Of a stretch of 64,000 bases of DNA, positions 1 through 12,582 are shown piece after piece. The position numbers were made by a program, and so were the translations under genes. The stretch comes from Sphingomonas sp. BK235 (GTDB lineage Bacteria; Pseudomonadota; Alphaproteobacteria; Sphingomonadales; Sphingomonadaceae). Within the stretch, counting starts at the first letter, position 1. Every line of letters begins with the position of its first letter. A model generated the notes under the pieces. That model ran no database searches. It worked only from the letters and a program-made list of their open reading frames with translations, and had not been told where the DNA came from. The stretch is taken from assembly GCF_004345855.1 (NCBI RefSeq), contig NZ_SLXN01000007.1, positions 124,001 to 188,000 of the forward strand, read 5' to 3'.

Positions 1-1015
1 GAAGGCGCTCGACGCCGCGCTGGCACAGATCGACCGCGCCTTCGGCAAGGGCTCGGCGATGAAGCTCGGGCAGAAGGAGACGATGCAGGTCGAGGCGATC
101 TCGACCGGCTCGCTCGGGCTCGACATCGCGCTGGGGGTCGGCGGGCTGCCGCGCGGCCGCGTGATCGAGGTGTATGGGCCGGAGAGCTCGGGCAAGACGA
201 CGCTGGCGCTCCACGTCATCGCCGAGGCGCAGAAGAACGGCGGCACCGCCGCCTTCGTCGACGCCGAGCACGCGCTCGATCCGGTCTATGCCAAGAAGCT
301 GGGCGTCAACATCGACGAGCTGATCGTGTCGCAGCCCGATACCGGCGAGCAGGCGCTGGAGATCACCGACACGCTGGTGCGCTCCAACGCGATCGACGTG
401 CTGGTGGTCGACTCGGTCGCCGCGCTGGTGCCGCGCGCCGAGATCGAGGGCGAGATGGGCGACAGCCACGTCGGCCTGCAGGCGCGGCTGATGTCGCAGT
501 CGCTGCGCAAGCTCACCGGCTCGATCAGCCGCTCACGCTGCATGGTGATCTTCATCAACCAGCTGCGTATGAAGATCGGCGTGATGTACGGCAACCCGGA
601 GACGACGACGGGCGGCAACGCGCTGAAATTCTACGCCTCGGTCCGGCTCGACATCCGCCGCACCGGTGCGATCAAGGATCGCGACGAGGTGATCGGCAAC
701 GCTACCCGCGTGAAGGTGGTGAAGAACAAGGTCGCGCCGCCATTCAAGCAGGTCGAGTTCGACATCATGTACGGCGAGGGTATCTCCAAGATCGGCGAGA
801 TCCTCGACATCGGGGTGAAGGCCGGGCTGGTCGAGAAGTCGGGCGCCTGGTTCTCCTATGACTCGGTGCGGATCGGGCAGGGGCGCGAGAACGCCAAGAC
901 CTTCCTGCGCGAGAACCCCGAGATGATGCAGCGGCTGGAGAAGGCGATCCGCGCGCGCACCGAGCAGGTCGCCGACGGTATGATGGCGGGCCCGAGCGAG
1001 GACGACGACGTCTGA
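1..1015 (+). CDS. recA: Recombinase RecA (5' end outside window)
   Basis: RecA is the ATP-dependent strand-exchange protein of homologous recombination and the co-protease that triggers LexA cleavage in the SOS response. The reading frame is open from the left edge, so the N-terminus is missing; the ATG at 59 is an internal methionine in KGSAMKLG, a conserved RecA stretch. Visible hallmarks are the Walker A motif GPESSGKT, the Walker B region DVLVVDSVAALVP, the FINQLRMKIGVMYGNPETTTGG loop region (L2), and an acidic C-terminal tail ending in EDDDV. The visible part covers nearly the whole protein, so only a short piece is lost. No LexA box can be judged because the promoter is outside the window. 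Identification is essentially certain. Confidence 0.98.
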   Translation, partial: KALDAALAQIDRAFGKGSAMKLGQKETMQVEAISTGSLGLDIALGVGGLPRGRVIEVYGPESSGKTTLALHVIAEAQKNGGTAAFVDAEHALDPVYAKKLGVNIDELIVSQPDTGEQALEITDTLVRSNAIDVLVVDSVAALVPRAEIEGEMGDSHVGLQARLMSQSLRKLTGSISRSRCMVIFINQLRMKIGVMYGNPETTTGGNALKFYASVRLDIRRTGAIKDRDEVIGNATRVKVVKNKVAPPFKQVEFDIMYGEGISKIGEILDIGVKAGLVEKSGAWFSYDSVRIGQGRENAKTFLRENPEMMQRLEKAIRARTEQVADGMMAGPSEDDDV

Positions 1016-1159
1016 GCCGTTCGCCTTCCGAGCGGGGCGGCGGCGGCGGCGGCGACCGCGCAGGCGGCGGGACCGGCGACCTGCTCGCGGCCGTCGCATG
1101 GTGATCGGGCGTCCGTCTCCGCGGCTGCCCATCGACCGCGGGGCGCGGGAGGCCGGCCG

Positions 1160-2029
1160 ATGACGTCGGGCGCGGACTGGAGCGCCCGCGTCGGGGCGAC
1201 CTGGGCGGCGGAGTGGCAGCGCACCGAGCGCGCCTTCGCCGATGTCGCCGAGGTTTTGGACTCGGCGATTGCCTCGGTCGCACCGGACAGCGGGCGCGCG
1301 GCGGACGTCGGCTGCGGCGTCGGGAGCACCGCGCTGGCGCTCGCCGCAGCGCGTCCTGGGCTGTTTGTATCGGGCATCGACCTCGCCGCGCCGCTCGTCG
1401 CGATCGCGCGGGAGCGTACCGCTGTCCTCGCTCCTCACACCGGCGGGGGCGCTGAGGGCGATCGCCGGGTCGACTTCCTCGTCGGTGACGCCGCCGCTCT
1501 CTTGCCGACACTCGCCCCGCTGGACCTCATCGTCTCGCGCCACGGCGTGATGTTCTTCGACGATCCCGTCACCTCCTTCGCGGCGATGGCGCGCGCGGCG
1601 CGATCGGGCGCGCCGCTCGTCTTCTCGTGCTTCCGGACACGCGGGGAGAACGACTGGGCCACCGCGCTCGACGCCGCGGCCGGCGTCTCACCCCGATCGA
1701 CCGGTGCCTACGCCCCGGGACCGTTCGGACTGGCCGATCATGCACTCACGCAGGATGTCCTCGCCGCCGCGGGCTGGCGCGGCGCGACGGCCACCCGCCA
1801 TGACCTCCGCTACGTGGTCGGCGCCGGGGACGATCCGGCCGGCGACGCGCTCGCCTTCTTCCGCCGCATCGGTCCCGCCGCCTCGGTGCTCGCCGCCGCG
1901 GCGCCGGAGGAGCGGGCGGCGATCGAACGTCGGATCGTGGCGGCGCTCGCGCCGCGGATACGCGACGGCGCGGTCGCGTTCACCGCAGCGATCTGGATCT
2001 GGGTCGCGCACGCAGGGGAGCCGTCATGA
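1160..2029 (+). CDS. Class I SAM-dependent methyltransferase
   Basis: A 289-residue Rossmann-fold methyltransferase. The SAM-binding motif I is clear at about residues 48-56 (ADVGCGVGSTAL), followed by the acidic end of beta-2 (SGIDLAAPL) and motif IV-like DLIVSRHGVMFFDD. No signal peptide or membrane segment is seen. The ATG at 1160 has a GGGAGG ribosome site shortly upstream. The stop overlaps the next gene's start by four bases (ATGA), so it is probably co-translated with the glutathione S-transferase. The substrate cannot be read from the sequence; small-molecule methylation is the family default. It lies 144 bases after recA on the same strand, with no evidence that the two are functionally linked. 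Confidence 0.85.
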   Translation: MTSGADWSARVGATWAAEWQRTERAFADVAEVLDSAIASVAPDSGRAADVGCGVGSTALALAAARPGLFVSGIDLAAPLVAIARERTAVLAPHTGGGAEGDRRVDFLVGDAAALLPTLAPLDLIVSRHGVMFFDDPVTSFAAMARAARSGAPLVFSCFRTRGENDWATALDAAAGVSPRSTGAYAPGPFGLADHALTQDVLAAAGWRGATATRHDLRYVVGAGDDPAGDALAFFRRIGPAASVLAAAAPEERAAIERRIVAALAPRIRDGAVAFTAAIWIWVAHAGEPS

Positions 2030-2679
2030 CGATCGTCGTCCACCATCTCGAGAACTCGCGCTCGCAGCGCGTGCTGTGGCTGCTGGAGGAACTCGGTCTC
2101 GCCTATGAGGTGGAGCGCTACGCGCGCGATCCCAAGACGATGCTCGCGCCGCCCGAGCTGCGCCGCGTCCATCCGCTCGGCAAGTCGCCGGTGATCGAGG
2201 ACCGCGACGGCGCCGCAGTGGGCGAGCGCGGTCGCGTCGTCGCCGAGACCGGCGCGATCGTCGAGTATCTGGTCGATCGCGCCGATGGCCGGCTCGGTGC
2301 CCCGGCGAGACGCGACGACGCGCTGCGTTACCGCTTCTGGCTCCATTATGCCGAGGGGTCGATGATGCCGCCGCTGCTGCTCAAGCTGGTGCTCTCGCGA
2401 CTGCCGCTGATCGGCAAGCGCGCGGTCGCGCGGGTGCAGCCGATGATCGACCGCCACCTCGATTTCGTCGAGGCGGAGCTGGCGCAGCGGCCGTGGTTCG
2501 CGGGCGAGGCCTTCACCGCGGCGGACATCATGATGAGCTTCCCGCTCGAGGCGGCGCGCCATCGCGCCGGGCTGGGGGGGGCGCGGCCGGCGACCGTGGC
2601 GTGGCTCGCGACCATCCACGCCCGGCCCGCCTACCAACGCGCGCTCGAACGCGGCGGACCCTATGCCTATGCGCGCTGA
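2026..2679 (+). CDS. Glutathione S-transferase family protein
   Basis: A 217-residue cytosolic GST-like protein. The N-terminal thioredoxin-like domain (about residues 1-85) carries HHLENSRSQRVLWLLEELG, with a serine at the usual catalytic position, then the cis-proline turn HPLGKSPVIED and an ETGAIVEYLVD glutathione-binding segment. The C-terminal helical domain follows, with the FTAADIMMSFPLE stretch typical of the family. The length is normal. It overlaps the upstream methyltransferase by ATGA. The likely role is glutathione conjugation or glutathione-dependent isomerisation or reduction; the substrate is unknown. Confidence 0.9.
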   Translation: MTIVVHHLENSRSQRVLWLLEELGLAYEVERYARDPKTMLAPPELRRVHPLGKSPVIEDRDGAAVGERGRVVAETGAIVEYLVDRADGRLGAPARRDDALRYRFWLHYAEGSMMPPLLLKLVLSRLPLIGKRAVARVQPMIDRHLDFVEAELAQRPWFAGEAFTAADIMMSFPLEAARHRAGLGGARPATVAWLATIHARPAYQRALERGGPYAYAR

Positions 2680-2744
2680 CGCCCTGCGCAAAGTGGCGGG
2701 ACGAGTGGCCTCCGCCTGACTCGCGCCTGACGCGGTAGCGGCGT

Positions 2745-2817
2745 GCTCCGGCGGACGCCGGAGCCCAGGGCCACCGGCGTCACCGCCCGCCACACTGGAC
2801 TCCCGCGTGCGCGGGAG
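2745..2817. repeat. Pair of REP-type palindromes, possible bidirectional terminator
   Basis: Two GC-rich hairpins lie between convergent genes: one at 2745-2764 (CTCCGGCG/CGCCGGAG arms) and one at 2800-2817 (CTCCCGCG/CGCGGGAG arms) preceded by CTGGA. The same hairpin style recurs at 6627-6710 and 12397-12483. The position between the ends of the GST gene and the TonB receptor gene would suit transcription termination for both, but there is no U-tract. Confidence 0.7.
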
Positions 2818-2839
2818 CACGGCGCGGATCGAACAGCCC

Positions 2840-5575
<2,736 letters not shown>

Positions 5576-5626
5576 AGATAGACTTCCCCCCATGCGGCGC
5601 ATGCGCCAAGGGGCAGGTGATTAGGC

Positions 5627-6532
5627 CTAAGTGGGATAATTAATGGTAAACGCTGCCGCCGCGGCGGCTCCGAGCTGCGCCAGACGATCGCCGATGCGGG
5701 CGAGCGCGACGCTTCCCTCGGCGCGCGCGCGGCTGTCGGGCGCGAAGCAGAGCGCGACGGTGCGGCGCTGGTCGAAGCCGGCGAGCGGCACCAGCGCGAG
5801 CGCCGGATCGGCGTAGCAGGCGGGGAGCAGCGTCGTCGCGAGACCGGCGCGGACATAAGCGAGCGCGCGCGAGTCGCTATGGGTTCTCGCCGCCATGAAC
5901 GGGCGGATCCCGCGCGCGGTGAAGAAGCGGCTGGTCTCGGCCAGCATCTCGCAATGGCGTCGCACCACCATCGGCTCGGCGGCGAGTTCCTCCGCCTCGA
6001 CGCTCGGCCGTGCCGCGAACGGATGATCGCGTGCGAACGCCATCGCATAGGGCTCGTCGAACAAGGCGCGGTGCGGCAGCGCGGCGTCGAGCGGTGCGAC
6101 GATCGCGTCGACCCGCCCGCGGTCGAGCGCGGCGCGCAGCTCGCCGGCGCGGCCCTCGACCAGCTCGAGCCGCTCGCCGGCGACCGCAGCGGCGCGCAGG
6201 GCTTCCTCGACCCAGGCGTCGGGCAGGGTGGTGCACAGGCCGAGCCGGATCAGCTTGGCGGCGGGCGAGTCGCTTACCGCCTGCTCGGCGGCGAGGAAGC
6301 CCGCCTCGATCCGCCGCGCGTGCTCGGCCAGCCGCGCGCCGGCCGCGGTGAGCGCGACGCGGCGGCTGCTGCGCTCGAACAGCGGCTGGCCGAGCAAGGT
6401 CTCCAGCTTGGCGATGCCGACCGAGAGCGTCGGCTGCGTCACCCGGCAGTGCGACGCGGCGCGCGAGAAGGTGCCCTTATCGACCACCGCGAGGAAGTAG
6501 CGCAACAGGTAGCGGTCGATCATAGATGCCAT
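5627..6532 (-). CDS. LysR-family transcriptional regulator
   Basis: A 301-residue LysR-type regulator. The winged helix-turn-helix is at residues 4-63 (FLAVVDKGTFSRAASHCRVTQPTLSVGIAKLE, then LFERSSRRVALTAAG), followed by a periplasmic-binding-protein-like effector domain that begins with LIRLGLCTTLPDAWVEEALR. It is divergent from the ivd-mcc operon (226 bases away) and directly upstream of a TonB receptor gene on its own strand, so either could be its target. Two starts are possible, 6532 and 6523, both inside a palindrome that resembles a LysR binding site. The effector is not evident. Confidence 0.92.
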   Translation of the reverse strand: MASMIDRYLLRYFLAVVDKGTFSRAASHCRVTQPTLSVGIAKLETLLGQPLFERSSRRVALTAAGARLAEHARRIEAGFLAAEQAVSDSPAAKLIRLGLCTTLPDAWVEEALRAAAVAGERLELVEGRAGELRAALDRGRVDAIVAPLDAALPHRALFDEPYAMAFARDHPFAARPSVEAEELAAEPMVVRRHCEMLAETSRFFTARGIRPFMAARTHSDSRALAYVRAGLATTLLPACYADPALALVPLAGFDQRRTVALCFAPDSRARAEGSVALARIGDRLAQLGAAAAAAFTINYPT

Positions 6533-6537
6533 CTATG
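6521..6537. promoter_or_regulatory. Putative LysR operator (T-N11-A palindrome)
   Basis: CATAGATGCCATCTATG is a perfect 7+3+7 inverted repeat containing TAGATGCCATCTA, which matches the T-N11-A half of the LysR consensus. It covers the start codon(s) of the LysR gene, an arrangement that would give autorepression. Binding is inferred from the pattern only. Confidence 0.5.
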
Positions 6538-6626
6538 GAAAGTGTTCGCGCGCTTCAACTTGGGATGGCGGTAGGGCGGGGCTATGCTGTTGGGAAGATG
6601 AGGCGGGCCATTGCCTCTTTCTGCCT

Positions 6627-6710
6627 CCCCGGCGGACGCCGGGGTCCAGTTGGGCGAAGCTGCCGGCTCTATCGCCGGCTTTCGCAACTGGGCCCCGGCC
6701 TTCGCCGGGG
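6627..6710. repeat. REPIN-like double palindrome
   Basis: Two CCCCGGC...GCCGGGG hairpins, at 6627-6644 and 6693-6710, flank a third long inverted repeat at about 6646-6692 whose arms contain CCAGTTG and CAACTGG plus GCCGGC pairs. The whole element can fold as one large cruciform, as expected for two REP sequences in inverted orientation. It sits in the divergent promoter region between the LysR gene and ivd. Confidence 0.75.
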
Positions 6711-6758
6711 AAGCGGGAGAGAGGGGAGCGCGCCCGAAGAACGGTAGAGGATGCGGCC

Positions 6759-7928
6759 ATGACGCCCGATTTCGACTTCGCGCTGGGCGAGAACGCCGAG
6801 ATGATCCGCGACACGACGCGGCGCTTCGCCGCGGACAAGATCGCCCCGCTCGCCGCGCGGATCGACGCCGAGGACTGGTTCCCGCGCGCCGAGCTCTGGC
6901 CAGCGATGGGCGAGCTCGGGCTCCACGGCATCACCGTGGATGAGGCCGATGGCGGTCTTGGCCTGGGCTATCTCGAGCATGTCGTGGCGCAGGAGGAGGT
7001 GGCGCGCGCCTCGGCCTCGATCGGTCTCTCCTATGGCGCGCATTCCAACCTGTGCGTCAACCAGATCCGCCGCTGGGCGAACCCCGAGCAGAAGGCGCGC
7101 TTCCTGCCCCAGCTGATCTCGGGCGAGCATGTCGGCAGCCTCGCCATGTCCGAGGCGGGGGCGGGGTCGGACGTCGTCTCGATGAAGCTCGCCGCGCGGC
7201 GCAGCGACCGCGGCTGGGTGCTCAACGGGACGAAATTCTGGATCACCAACGCCCCCTACGCCGACACCTTGGTGGTCTATGCCAAGACCGGCGAGGGCAG
7301 CCGCGGCATCACCACCTTCCTGATCGAGAAGGACATGCCCGGCTTCGCGATCGGGCAGAAGATCGACAAGATGGGGATGCGCGGCTCCCCCACCGCCGAA
7401 TTGGTGTTCACCGACTGCGAGGTGCCCGAGGCGAACGTCATGGGACCGCTCAACGGCGGTGTCGGTATCCTGATGAGCGGGCTCGACTATGAGCGCACCG
7501 TGCTCGCGGGCATCCAGCTCGGCATCATGCAGGCGTGCCTCGACACGGTGCTGCCGTACCTGCGCGAGCGGCGCCAGTTCGGACGCGCGATCGGCAGCTT
7601 CCAGCTGATGCAGGCCAAGGTGGCGGACATGTATGTCGCGCTCAATTCGGCGCGCGCGTACGTCTATGCGGTGGCACGCAGCTGCGACGCGGGGCGGACC
7701 ACGCGCTTCGACGCCGCGGGCGCGATCCTGCTCGCCTCGGAGAGCGCGTTCCGCGTCGCCGGCGAGGCGGTGCAGGCGCTCGGCGGCGCGGGTTACACCA
7801 GGGACTGGCCGGTCGAGCGCTTCCTGCGCGACGCCAAATTGCTCGACATCGGCGCGGGCACCAACGAGATCCGGCGCATGCTGATCGGGCGCGAGCTGGT
7901 CGGCGCGACCGAGCCGGTGGCGCAGTGA
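6759..7928 (+). CDS. ivd: Isovaleryl-CoA dehydrogenase
   Basis: A 389-residue FAD-dependent acyl-CoA dehydrogenase. It oxidises isovaleryl-CoA to 3-methylcrotonyl-CoA in leucine catabolism and passes electrons to ETF. Family features are AMSEAGAGSDVVSMKL and WITNAPYAD at the flavin and substrate site, the C-terminal QALGGAGYTRDWPVERFLRDAKLLDIGAGTNEI signature split over two short segments, and a putative catalytic glutamate at E245 in GLDYERTVLAG, the position used by isovaleryl-CoA dehydrogenases rather than the C-terminal position of most other members. The substrate is further supported by the next genes, which encode methylcrotonoyl-CoA carboxylase. The stop overlaps the mccB start (GTGA). 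First gene of the operon; a GAGG ribosome site precedes the ATG. Confidence 0.93.
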   Translation: MTPDFDFALGENAEMIRDTTRRFAADKIAPLAARIDAEDWFPRAELWPAMGELGLHGITVDEADGGLGLGYLEHVVAQEEVARASASIGLSYGAHSNLCVNQIRRWANPEQKARFLPQLISGEHVGSLAMSEAGAGSDVVSMKLAARRSDRGWVLNGTKFWITNAPYADTLVVYAKTGEGSRGITTFLIEKDMPGFAIGQKIDKMGMRGSPTAELVFTDCEVPEANVMGPLNGGVGILMSGLDYERTVLAGIQLGIMQACLDTVLPYLRERRQFGRAIGSFQLMQAKVADMYVALNSARAYVYAVARSCDAGRTTRFDAAGAILLASESAFRVAGEAVQALGGAGYTRDWPVERFLRDAKLLDIGAGTNEIRRMLIGRELVGATEPVAQ

Positions 7929-9526
7929 GCGCGCCCGTCCTATCCTCGACGATCGCGCGCGACGACGACCGCTTCCGCGCCAATGAAGCGCACCATCGCG
8001 CGCTCGCCACCGCGCTGCGCGAGCGGGTCGCCGCGGCGGCGCTGGGGGGCAGCGCGGCGTCGCGCGAGCGCCACAGCGCGCGCGGCAAGCTGCTGCCGCG
8101 CGAGCGGGTCGAGCGGCTGCTCGACGCGGGGGCGGCGTTCCTCGAGATCGGCCAGCTCGCCGCGGGCGGGCTCTACGGCGACGAGGTGCCCGGCGCGGGG
8201 CTGATCTGCGGCGTCGGCACCGTCTCCGGACGGCAGGTGATGATCGTCGCCAACGATGCCACGGTGAAGGGCGGCACCTATTACCCGCTCACGGTCAAGA
8301 AGCATCTGCGCGCGCAGGAGATCGCGCTCGAGAACCGGCTGCCCTGCCTCTATCTCGTCGACTCGGGCGGCGCGAACCTGCCGCACCAGGCCGAGGTCTT
8401 CCCCGACCGCGATCATTTCGGCCGGATCTTCTTCAACCAGGCGCAGATGTCGGCGCGCGGCATCGCGCAGGTGGCGTGCGTGATGGGCAGCTGCACCGCG
8501 GGTGGCGCCTATGTCCCGGCGATGTCGGACGAGACGGTGATCGTGCGCGGGCAGGGGACGATCTTCCTCGCCGGGCCGCCGCTGGTGAAGGCGGCGACGG
8601 GTGAGGAGATCAGCGCGGAGGAGCTCGGCGGTGCCGACACGCACGGTCGCCGCTCGGGCGTGGTCGATCATGTCGCCGAGGACGATCTTCACGCGTTGAC
8701 GATCGTGCGCGACATCGTCGCCACGTTGCCGCCGGTGGCGCCGCCGACGGTCAATCTCGCGCCGGCGGCCGCGCCGCTCTACCCGGCCGAGGAGCTGTAC
8801 GGGATCGTGCCGCAGGACGTGCGCGCGCCCTATGAGGTGCGCGAGGTGATCGCGCGGCTGGTCGACGGGTCGCGCTTCCACGAGTTCAAGCCGCTGTTCG
8901 GCAGCAGCCTGGTGTGCGGCTTCGCGCATCTCCACGGTATGCCGGTGGCGATCCTGGCCAACAATGGCGTGCTCTTCTCCGAGAGCGCGCAGAAGGGCGC
9001 GCATTTCATCGAGCTGGCGTGCCAGCGCCGCGTGCCGCTGCTGTTCCTGCAGAACATCTCGGGCTTCATGGTGGGCGGCAAATATGAGGCCGAGGGGATC
9101 GCCAAGCACGGCGCCAAGCTCGTCACCGCGGTGGCGACCGCCAGCGTGCCCAAGCTGACTGTGCTGATCGGCGGCAGCTTCGGCGCGGGCAATTACGGCA
9201 TGTGCGGCCGCGCCTACGGTCCCCGCTTCCTGTTCAGCTGGCCCAACAGCCGGATCAGCGTGATGGGCGGCGAGCAGGCCGCGGCGGTGCTCGCCACCGT
9301 CCACCGCGACTCCGCGACGTGGACGGCGGACGAGGCCGAGGCGTTCAAGGCGCCGGTGCGGCAGAAATATGAGGACGAGGGCAACCCTTATTACGCCACG
9401 GCGCGGCTGTGGGACGACGGCGTGATCGACCCGGCGCAGACGCGCGACGTGCTCGGGCTGGCGCTGGCGGCGTGCCTCAACGCGCCGGTCGAGGAGGCGC
9501 CGCGGTTCGGGGTGTTCCGGATGTGA
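7925..9526 (+). CDS. mccB: Methylcrotonoyl-CoA carboxylase, carboxyltransferase (beta) subunit
   Basis: A 533-residue carboxyltransferase that moves CO2 from carboxybiotin to 3-methylcrotonyl-CoA, giving 3-methylglutaconyl-CoA. It contains two crotonase-like halves: GGTYYPLTVKKHLRAQEIA and LYLVDSGGANLPHQAEVFPD in the first, and LFLQNISGFMVGGKYEAEGI and GGSFGAGNYGMCGRAYGPRF in the second. The reading frame stays open upstream, but the GTG at 7925 overlapping the ivd stop gives the normal family length and N-terminus (SAPVLSSTIARDDDRF). It should act with the alpha subunit at 10055, which is separated from it by the GIY-YIG unit. Geranyl-CoA carboxylase is the main alternative, but the ivd neighbour favours leucine breakdown. 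Confidence 0.93.
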   Translation: MSAPVLSSTIARDDDRFRANEAHHRALATALRERVAAAALGGSAASRERHSARGKLLPRERVERLLDAGAAFLEIGQLAAGGLYGDEVPGAGLICGVGTVSGRQVMIVANDATVKGGTYYPLTVKKHLRAQEIALENRLPCLYLVDSGGANLPHQAEVFPDRDHFGRIFFNQAQMSARGIAQVACVMGSCTAGGAYVPAMSDETVIVRGQGTIFLAGPPLVKAATGEEISAEELGGADTHGRRSGVVDHVAEDDLHALTIVRDIVATLPPVAPPTVNLAPAAAPLYPAEELYGIVPQDVRAPYEVREVIARLVDGSRFHEFKPLFGSSLVCGFAHLHGMPVAILANNGVLFSESAQKGAHFIELACQRRVPLLFLQNISGFMVGGKYEAEGIAKHGAKLVTAVATASVPKLTVLIGGSFGAGNYGMCGRAYGPRFLFSWPNSRISVMGGEQAAAVLATVHRDSATWTADEAEAFKAPVRQKYEDEGNPYYATARLWDDGVIDPAQTRDVLGLALAACLNAPVEEAPRFGVFRM

Positions 9527-9590
9527 GCGGGATGGGTGGTGATCATCGCGGCGAGCGCTCAGGCCGCAATATGCGCGCTACCCTATATAC

Positions 9591-9624
9591 CTGGCGTCAC
9601 CCTGAACTTGTTTCAGGGTCCACC
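9591..9624 (-). repeat. Left copy of 34-bp palindromic repeat flanking the GIY-YIG gene
   Basis: On the minus strand this reads GGTGGACCCTGAAAC followed by AAGTTCAGGGTGACGCCAG; the ACCCTGAA/TTCAGGGT arms form a hairpin. It is an inverted copy of 9971-10004 (29 of 34 positions match), and most differences fall in the stem and preserve pairing. The GIY-YIG gene ends inside this repeat: its last codons (Gly-Gly-Pro) and TGA stop are repeat sequence. Confidence 0.85.
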
Positions 9625-9939
9625 AGGCCGCGTAGGCAGAGGGAGCGGCGCAAGACCGAGCGTCACCGCGAGATCAGCCCAGTCAGGATTGTCGCGCTCG
9701 ATCAGGTTCATCTTCCACTCGCGATGCCAGCGCTTGAGCTGTTTCTCGCGCGCGATTGCCGCCAGCATGTCGGGGAGAAATTCGTAGTGGATCAGCCGGG
9801 CGACCTCGTAGCGGCCCGTGAAGCCGTCCGTCCCGGTGCGATGCTGGTGCAGGCGTGCGAGCAGGTCGGCGGTGACGCCGATGTAGAGCGTGCCGTTGCG
9901 GTGGCTCGCGAGGATGTAGACGCACGGCTGCTTGGCCAT
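9613..9939 (-). CDS. GIY-YIG nuclease family protein (YhbQ/UPF0213-like)
   Basis: A 108-residue single-domain GIY-YIG protein. The namesake motifs appear as VYIL (residues about 7-10) and LYIGVT (about 18-23), followed by the conserved RLHQHRTGT segment, a YEV strand, and REKQLKRWHREWK, where the glutamate expected to bind metal sits. The family joins a GIY-YIG fold to DNA cleavage, but the cellular role of this short class is not established. It is encoded opposite to the leucine operon and is framed by two inverted copies of a 34-bp palindrome, so gene plus repeats look like a mobile or REP-associated unit placed between mccB and mccA. The ATG at 9939 starts MAKQPCVYIL; the frame stays open upstream through the right-hand repeat (MLNSFQHP), so a longer start is possible. 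Confidence 0.88.
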   Translation of the reverse strand: MAKQPCVYILASHRNGTLYIGVTADLLARLHQHRTGTDGFTGRYEVARLIHYEFLPDMLAAIAREKQLKRWHREWKMNLIERDNPDWADLAVTLGLAPLPLPTRPGGP

Positions 9940-9970
9940 CCTCTCTCTCGTAGGATGGCGCGCGCGGCGC

Positions 9971-10004
9971 GGTGGATGCTGAAACGAGTTCAGCATGACG
10001 CCAA
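9971..10004 (+). repeat. Right copy of 34-bp palindromic repeat flanking the GIY-YIG gene
   Basis: It reads GGTGGATGCTGAAAC followed by GAGTTCAGCATGACGCCAA, with ATGCTGAA/TTCAGCAT arms. It is inverted relative to the copy at 9591-9624. Compared with that copy the stem bases change on both sides together (CC/GG to TG/CA), so the hairpin is conserved while the sequence drifts. It lies just before the mccA ribosome site. Confidence 0.85.
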
Positions 10005-10054
10005 TCCGAGGGTGGCTCGAGCCTCGCTCACCCCCGTGGTCCGGAGGTAACCCC

Positions 10055-11895
<1,841 letters not shown>

Positions 11896-11896
<1 letters not shown>

Positions 11897-12348
11897 TGGC
11901 GGGACGGCATTATGACGAATGGGCGGTCGGCGACCGGATCGAGCACCCGATCCGCCGCACCGTGACCGAGACCGACAATCTGCTGTTCTCGACGATGACG
12001 CACAATCCGCAGCCGCTCCACCTCGACGCCGAGGCGGCGCGCGCGTCCGAGTTCGGGCAGATCCTCGTCAACGGCACCTTCACCTTCGCGCTGATGGTGG
12101 GTCTGTCGGTGGCGGAGACGACGCTGGGAACGCTGGTCGCCAATCTGGGCTATGACAAGCTCGTGATGCCCGCGCCCGTGTTCATCGGCGACACGCTGCG
12201 CGCGTCGACCGAGGTGACCGCGCTGCGCGACAGCCGCTCGCGACCCGCGGCGGGGCTGGTGACGTTCGAGCACCGGCTGCACAACCAGCGCGACGAGCTG
12301 GTGTGCCAGTGCCTGCGCACCGCGCTGCTGACGCGACGGGGCGGATAA
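11896..12348 (+). CDS. MaoC-family hot-dog hydratase
   Basis: A 150-residue MaoC/R-specific enoyl-CoA hydratase-like protein. The catalytic motif region is DNLLFSTMTHNPQPLHLDAE, with the Asp/His pair of the hydratase-2 family (D at the start of the helix, H in PLH), then GQILVNGTFTFALMVGLS and MPAPVFIGDTLRASTEV. I choose ATG 11896, which shares a base with the mccA stop; GTG 11893 is one codon earlier. In this operon it may hydrate a CoA thioester of leucine degradation, notably because no crotonase-type methylglutaconyl-CoA hydratase and no HMG-CoA lyase are seen next to the mcc genes. That role is inference. Mesaconyl-CoA hydratase-like proteins are a related alternative. Confidence 0.88.
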
Positions 12349-12396
12349 AGCGGTGGGTGGGCCGAGGGTTCGGGGACTGGCGTTGTCCGACACCGT

Positions 12397-12483
12397 GCCC
12401 CGGCGCAGGCCGGGGCCCAGCCGGGAATGGCTCAAATCGAGTCGAACGAACATCTCCCAATTGGACCCCGGCTCTCGCCGGGG
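12397..12483. repeat. REPIN-like pair of palindromes
   Basis: Hairpins with CCCCGG/CCGGGG arms at 12398-12415 and 12466-12483 face each other across about 50 bases, the same design as the element at 6627-6710. It fills much of the 234-base gap between the MaoC gene and the L,D-transpeptidase gene; an open frame runs through it but is not protein-like. Confidence 0.7.
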
Positions 12484-12582
12484 AACAGCTGCTCGATGGC
12501 GTTGAGCACGATCCAGTGTCACAGCGTCTCGTCCCGCTTCTGGGTGTTTCCACCGACCGCGCGGCGCACTAGAGGAAGCGCG

